DNA from: Apostichopus japonicus
Lineage: Eukaryota; Echinodermata; Holothuroidea; Aspidochirotida; Stichopodidae
DNA: 64,000 bases
Direction of reading: 5' to 3'
Assembly: GCF_037975245.1 (NCBI RefSeq)
Contig: NC_092576.1
Coordinates: 32,528,611 to 32,592,610 of the forward strand
Shown here: positions 58,786 through 64,000 of the stretch, one piece after another
How the letters are laid out: every line of letters starts with the position of its first letter
Numbering within the stretch: position 1 is the stretch's first letter
Program-made: the position numbers and the translations under genes
Notes under the pieces: model-generated
Database searches by the model: none
What the model was told of the DNA's origin: nothing
Seen by the model: the letters and a program-made list of their open reading frames with translations, nothing else

Positions 58786-59300
58786 CAATCGTAGCCACTA
58801 TCCCTACTTCCCTCTGACTCGGAATTATTTTCTACTGTTCCCTGTACAAAATGATACCCACAAATGAGAAAGATGCAACTGGACCCACCCTAGCCACTCT
58901 TCTTACACATTCAGATTTAAACAATTTTTAAACATTTCTCTGTATCAAAAGATAGGCAGAAATGAGAATGCTGCAATTGGAGCCATCTAGCCACTCTTTC
59001 TACTCCCCTCACATTTTTCTTTATTAAAAGATAGGCAGAAATGAAAACCAAGCCATCGTAGCCACTATCCTTACTCCCCTCCGACTTAAAATTTTCTTTA
59101 ACATTTGTTTGTAAAAAATATAGGCCGCAATGAAAACGAAGGGATTAAAAGCCATCTTAGGCACTCTGCCTGTGACCCTCAGACTTAAAATATTTTTCAT
59201 TATTTTTCTGTATAAAAGGATAGGCAGAATTAAGTACGTGTAACTGGGGCCATCATAGCCACTCTGCCTGCTCCCCTCGGACTTAGAATAATTTTCATCA
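58786..59300. repeat. tandem array, about five units of 100-120 bases
   Basis: Each unit has a GCCATC(G/T)TAGCCACT block, CT.CTCCC(C)TC.GACTTA, an ATTTTTC..TTTTTCTGTA run and AAAAGATAGGCAGAAATGA. The units are diverged by substitutions and small indels. Confidence 0.8.
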
Positions 59301-60075
59301 TATCTATGAAAAAGTTTCTGGCATAGAAGAAAAATATGCTAATATTTGAAAGATGTTTATATCAGTTTGTATTGTCTCTGTTTAGACCAAGTGAGAAAAA
59401 AAAATTAGGAGGCCCTTCTTTAAATTTTTAAATGGCCGCCCGACACATTTTTGGAGACTACCACCTGCCAGGTTAATTTTAACTTTTTCCTTCAAAATAT
59501 ATAGACTCCCATGTGATGTACATACTAATAAACTATTTCCACATCATTACAGAGTGATGCTGAAGTCTGTTGAAAAAATACTATTTTGTAAATGATTTTT
59601 TCCAAAAGAAGTTTTTTAAAGAATTGTAGAAATTTCAGTGTGGTGAGAAACTACATTTTCTAACATTAACTTCTTTACACCCATTGTAGTACATGACTGT
59701 AATGAAAGAGTCTTATTTAGTCTTTGTAATCTGTACTCCTGAAAATCTGTAAGTGTTAATTAAAAAACCTAATGAGCCATAAGAATAAGTGTTATAAGCA
59801 TATCTTACCTTGATTTAAAAGCTTGGGAAAGTTTTACTGCATGCTCTTATAGTACTAGTATTCTGCCCTCTCTATTGTGCACAACCCTGAACACTGCATT
59901 CCAAACCAAGTCAAATGACCCTACAAATTTCAGTATCAAAATTCAGTTGTGCCTTTCAGCTCCTATCTATAATATAATACAACAAATTATAAAGCTAACT
60001 CAAAAATCAAAACCAGTAAACCATAAACACATGAACAAAAATGCTCATGACAACTATTTTCCAATTTCTTCACAG
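59301..60075 (+). other. no recognisable gene; likely intron
   Basis: AT-rich. The frame at 59875 is intron read-through into the exon at 60076. Confidence 0.5.
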
Positions 60076-60137
60076 ACAACAGGAAAACAAGTTTCAGCCG
60101 AAGCAACCTACACCATCATTGGCATAGATAACGAAGA
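60076..60137 (+). CDS. unidentified gene, penultimate exon
   Basis: The acceptor CCAATTTCTTCACAG precedes (phase 0) and the donor GTAAGT follows (phase 2). It encodes TTGKQVSAEATYTIIGIDNE and E, joining in frame to the exon at 61432. I do not recognise the family. Earlier exons were not found. Confidence 0.65.
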
Positions 60138-61431
60138 GTAAGTTCAATTGACATAGATAATTTCATCATCACACATGAGCATTATTGTCCTTCCTTACAA
60201 GAAAATTTACATCCTCACCAATCACCATATTTAATAGAAATTTGAACAAAACACCACCCTACTATTCAAGTTAAAATCATATATGGTTCAGTTGTAAGTT
60301 AACAGCAACTTGAAAGTTTTGGAAGAAAAAACAGCCTTCTGTTACCTTTGTTTTCACTTTCTGTAAAACAATCAGAAATATCTTGGTAGCTGCGGACCAT
60401 TAACTCCAATGTTCAACAATATTCTGTGATTTGTTCTCAATCTGGTGACCTCAAAATCAAGCATTAAATGAAACTCTGTGAACCAAGATTCATATATATA
60501 ATTTTTAGCTCATACCTACAGATTTCATGGTACAACGTTGAGGATTTGTCACGATACTACTGTGGAAGTGTTACTTTCAGGTTGTTCGTGAATTTAAGAT
60601 CAAAGGTCAACTAAGGGTCTTTTGTGGCCAGGGCCATGTCCCTATATTTTCAATAACACTCTTAATTGATGGCCTCCAAATTACCTTCGAAATAGTTGCC
60701 ACCAAATGTTGACTATATGTACGAAGTTACATGTTCATACCAAGTTTCATGTTGATTCAACAATGTCTAGTACTTTGCTTGTGGTGACCAAAAAATTTAC
60801 CTGTAAATTTTCAGCACAATGTACTAAGTTTCATGTTGATTCAACAATGTCTGGTAATTTGACCTCAAATGACCCCTGGTGACCCTCGGAATTTTCAGCA
60901 CGAAATGTGGACTACATGTACCAAGTTTCATGTTCATCCAGCTATGTCTAGTTTGAGCCCCAAAAATGCCAGGGCCTCAACACCTATAGGGCCCAAAGAG
61001 TTTTGATCTATAACACATACCTAACATATGTATCAAGTTTGATCCAATTCCATTCAATACTTTTTGAGTTATGGACGTTTGTTACGAACAAAGAACAAAA
61101 GAAAAAGGAACGGAATAACAGAGGGAGAGACATGATGATTTCTTAAGCTGCTCTCCCGCAACTAAAAATGTCTTCAATCATATCTTCTCTGACCAGGGGA
61201 CAGTAAAACTTGATTTGAATTTCAGCTTGAAACTTCTCCAAACATGCCTCTGTCGCCTTTTGCTGATCGCTGATCGATGATTATCAGTAAACATGCAAGT
61301 GTACCTTCCGAACTGTGTCCAACAACCTTCTCCCTGTCCTTAGAATGAGACACATTATCTTGAGTACATGTACCAATGAAACAAATTCATCTGCCCTAGT
61401 TTATTTACTTTTATTTCTTCTCAAATTTCAG
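60138..61431 (+). other. intron with CAAGTTTCATGTTGATTCAA subrepeats
   Basis: At about 60720-60950 blocks such as CAAGTTTCATGTTGATTCAA, CAATGTCTAGTA and TTTTCAGCAC.AAATG recur two or three times at roughly 90-110-base spacing, with TGACC-type text. The reverse form (AACATGAAACTTGGTAC) occurs at 63428 and 63685. Confidence 0.6.
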
Positions 61432-61609
61432 ACTAGACAATATCTCCATCATCACAGAGTGCGGGAACACCTTCGACCTACCTTCCAGTCTGCTCGAAGT
61501 CACTGGCCTTGACCTTATTGACATGACTCCGCTTCAATGTCAATTTACAGTGGAAGGAGATAAGGTCAAGAAGATTCAGTTTGAGTATCCTGTTACTACA
61601 GCAGTATAG
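61432..61609 (+). CDS. unidentified gene, terminal exon
   Basis: The acceptor TTCTTCTCAAATTTCAG precedes, phase 2. It encodes LDNISIITECGNTFDLPSSL, then LEVTGLDLIDMTPLQCQF and TVEGDKVKKIQFEYPVTTAV, ending in TAG at 61609. The composition is that of a conserved, soluble cytoplasmic protein. No membrane segment or known motif is visible, and I do not assign a function. Confidence 0.75.
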
Positions 61610-61689
61610 TTGAAAGTCCAAATAAGAAACTGATGACTAGAGGTTATTTCTGGACAAAATTGGCCCCTGATTGACCGTTATTTGGTCAT

Positions 61690-61822
61690 CTCTATAATCC
61701 CAGTCTTCTCAAAGTCACTGGCTTTGACCTTATTAACATGACTCCGCTTCAATGTCAATTGACAATAGAAAATAAAGTCAAAGATAAACTGTTTACCCTG
61801 TTGCTACCTGTGTATAGTTAGC
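61690..61822 (+). pseudogene. partial duplicate of the terminal exon
   Basis: TCTTCTCAAAGTCACTGGCT through ATGACTCCGCTTCAATGTCA and GTGTATAG copies 61490-61609 with substitutions. A deletion near AATAAAGTC disrupts the frame. The following 3' sequence (CAAAATACGAAACTGACAAC) is also duplicated. The copy has gained AATAAA at 61771-61776, which could serve as a polyadenylation signal. Confidence 0.8.
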
Positions 61823-61849
61823 AAGTCAAAATACGAAACTGACAACCAG

Positions 61850-62280
61850 GGGCTCGAGCCGTAGGAATCTATGCAATCATGAGTGCATGTGTGTGAGCGT
61901 GTATGGGTATGTGACATGTGTGTGTGTGACACAAAGCTTGTAAGTAGGTTTCTTGGCATTCCAAAAGTGGATTGAGGTCATACTTGGTACAGAAGTTGCC
62001 CATCATTAGTAGACGATCTCTATTTATTTTGGTTCTAATATCATGAATATTTATGAGTGGGCAGGGCTTAGAACGAATTCTCTAAAATGTCAATATCTCG
62101 GCAACTGCATGTCCGATTTTGATCAAACTTGTTTTGATGGCATTGATAGGTGGTTTGGTACGTTTGTGTGGTACGAAATTTCATCTCATGAAAATTCTGA
62201 AGGGGCGGAATGTAGTGCAATTTTGCTCATGACCAGACGTTATTTATTTTTACAAAAGTAGCCCCTGTTATTTGGTCATC
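61850..62280 (+). repeat. short TG-headed repeat copy with duplicated 3' sequence
   Basis: A TG microsatellite (about 61882-61930) and ACACAAAGCTTGTAAGTAGG are followed by repeat-family text such as TTGATCAAACTTGTTTTGAT. At 62222-62290 ATGACCAGACGTTATTT..TTTGGTCATCTGTATAATC repeats the sequence at 61633-61700. A further partial head recurs at 62517 (GAGGCTCAAAGAATCTATGC). Confidence 0.6.
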
Positions 62281-62289
62281 TGTATAATC

Positions 62290-63540
62290 AGATTAAACAT
62301 TCGTTTTTACAAATTATTACTGTTCCATTAGACACGGTTTTCCATAACATGTAATACACTTTTTCATTTTGAAACTATATGCAAAAGACAGCTGTGTAAA
62401 TGCAAAGTGAAACATATTCATGTACAAAGTTTTTTACTGAAGTTATTCACTACATATCATAATTTCAGTCTTATCAAACTATCTATTTCCAAATAAATTA
62501 TTTTCTATTCCTTGCCAGAGGCTCAAAGAATCTATGCAATCATGATTGTGTGTCAGGATGTCCTCCTGTAGGTATGAATACAGGTTCTACAAAACCTGTG
62601 TTCTTGACTTTTGTTGAACATGCCATGTAACAATTCAGTAAATCAAGATAAATGGTATTTTTTTCGCAAAAATGAGTATCTTAAGCAAGTGTACAAAAAT
62701 GAAACTTTCTACGTATGGTTCGATTCGTAGCCTATCAGACAACGTCAGTACTGACCTCATTCTGTTTGTGAACACCACCATTCAAAAATGCGGTGTTTAC
62801 AGATTTCTGGTTATTACATGCAGTATTCACATATACCTTTCATTATCTTGGGCAGTCTCAAGGAAGTAGTCTACCCCTATTGTTTATTTATTGTTCCAGT
62901 AATCCAGTAATAAGAGAGGTTAAAATGAATTTTTCCACATGAAGCACAGCTATGGTCAAACTTCATATTTGGTGGACAGGTCCACAATCAGTGGCAGCTG
63001 TGCATGATATTTATTCAGAGAGAACAAACCGGAGGGGGGCTTTTACCTTCACAACATATCATTTTATACTCCCCCAGTCTTCTCAACCGATTCTTTACCC
63101 CAAAATAGTACTTATTTATCATGTGTGCTTCAAAAGTCACTTATATTTCAACTAAAAAATGTATATCACCTTGCCGACATGTAATATCCAACACATTCCT
63201 GCCATTTAGTCTTTAGACAGACTATGACATTGTTATTGTTTTAAGTTTCTTTTTATATTCCTTTTACATCATTTGTTCTTCTTTATTTTTATATTTATAG
63301 TTCTATCAGCCATTTCTAGAATAGTGTTGAAATAAAACAAGCCTATAAAACAAACAATTACGACTATGTCATTTCTGTATATTTTAATATGTTGAAAATA
63401 TGAGGTCAAATTACTAGACATTGTTGGATCAACATGAAACTTGGTACCTTTAGCCAACATTTCGTGCTGCAAAATGGGGAGGTCATTTTACTAGACATTC
63501 ATTCATGCTTGAATAGAATCCTCAAATTTGATTGGTCTTA
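62290..63540. other. no recognisable gene
   Basis: AT-rich, with short chance frames only. Confidence 0.5.
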
Positions 63541-63652
63541 TCGTGAGGTTATCCAACGAATAATCAACGCTCTGTGTTTAATGCTATCGCTGGGTGCTCT
63601 CTGGCTTAGCTTGTATTAAACCCAGAGCGTTGTTATTCTATAACCTCACTCT
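63541..63652. repeat. 110-bp fold-back element
   Basis: CGTGAGGTTATCCAACGAAT..CAACGCTCTGTGTTTAAT is mirrored by ATTAAACCCAGAGCGTTG..ATTC.ATAACCTCAC. The arms are about 40 bases, with a loop of about 35. It resembles a short MITE or a structured RNA region. Confidence 0.8.
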
Positions 63653-64000
63653 ACACAGTGAAATAAATCCTAATTGTTAGATCAACATGAAACTTGGTAC
63701 ATAAGGTCATTGGAGCAAGTTTGGTAATTATCATCAAAGTACACAGGAAGTATATCTTATTAACCGCAGCAGCTATATTGACATGGTTTGCTATATAGTT
63801 GTAGGCTCATTTGCTCTGGAACTGGTGATTTGCATGGATACCGATGAAAAAACCACTGATAGCTGAACCAGGCGAGACACTTAAGACGGATCACCTTGAT
63901 TTATTTCACAAGAAATGTTTCAATATCATTTTACATCGGTGGAAATAATATAGATGGAGATACAGCTGCATTGCTGCTCTTGTTTAACTATATACTAAGA
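63653..64000. other. no recognisable gene
   Basis: Unique-looking AT-rich sequence apart from one AACATGAAACTTGGTAC block at 63683. Confidence 0.5.

Overview
This is an intron-rich, AT-rich animal genomic window. Its genes are broken into short exons with GT..AG borders, and mobile elements make up a large share of it. The mix of an immunoglobulin-superfamily receptor, NLR-like exons, DIRS, Penelope and Ty3/gypsy retroelements, tRNA-derived SINEs and P2X7-ballast/THAP genes fits a marine invertebrate deuterostome. An echinoderm, perhaps a sea cucumber, is my best guess; this is inference, not proof.

Layout. 1-440 is the minus-strand start of a LINE cut by the window edge. 1976-5846 is a TG-headed, AGGTCA-rich repeat with a 1.7 kb terminal-inverted-repeat element nested in it. 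From 6072 to 20688 a plus-strand Ig receptor gene can be assembled: one Ig exon, a double-Ig exon, a third Ig exon, a transmembrane exon and two cytoplasmic exons, with phase-1 borders through the ectodomain. Its first visible intron holds a DIRS-type tyrosine-recombinase retrotransposon (about 7450-14128) that lacks reverse transcriptase and carries SINEs. 21519-24896 is another inverted-repeat transposon with minus-strand exons.

From 25071 to 48970 runs a second chain of phase-compatible plus-strand exons whose peptide looks like the region after the NACHT domain of an NLR. Either it is the remains of a separate NLR gene or it is an alternative tail of the Ig receptor. Its 20 kb intron holds a Ty3/gypsy element (29943-41457, minus strand, intact pol, apparently identical LTRs). 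A Penelope-like element (37788-40958) is inserted inside one LTR, with a 12-16 bp target duplication, a fold-back structure and two hammerhead ribozyme motifs.

49355-52533 is a TTAA-flanked transposon, Kolobok-like, carrying a THAP-type fragment on one strand and a decayed P2X7-ballast-like exon on the other. 53745-56000 is a second copy of the AGGTCA repeat. 56730-64000 holds fold-back elements, a 115-bp-type tandem array, and the last two exons (60076-61609) of an unidentified plus-strand gene whose final exon is partly duplicated downstream.

The receptor, the NLR-like exons and the two-exon gene are the host genes best supported here; most other open frames belong to mobile elements or are chance.
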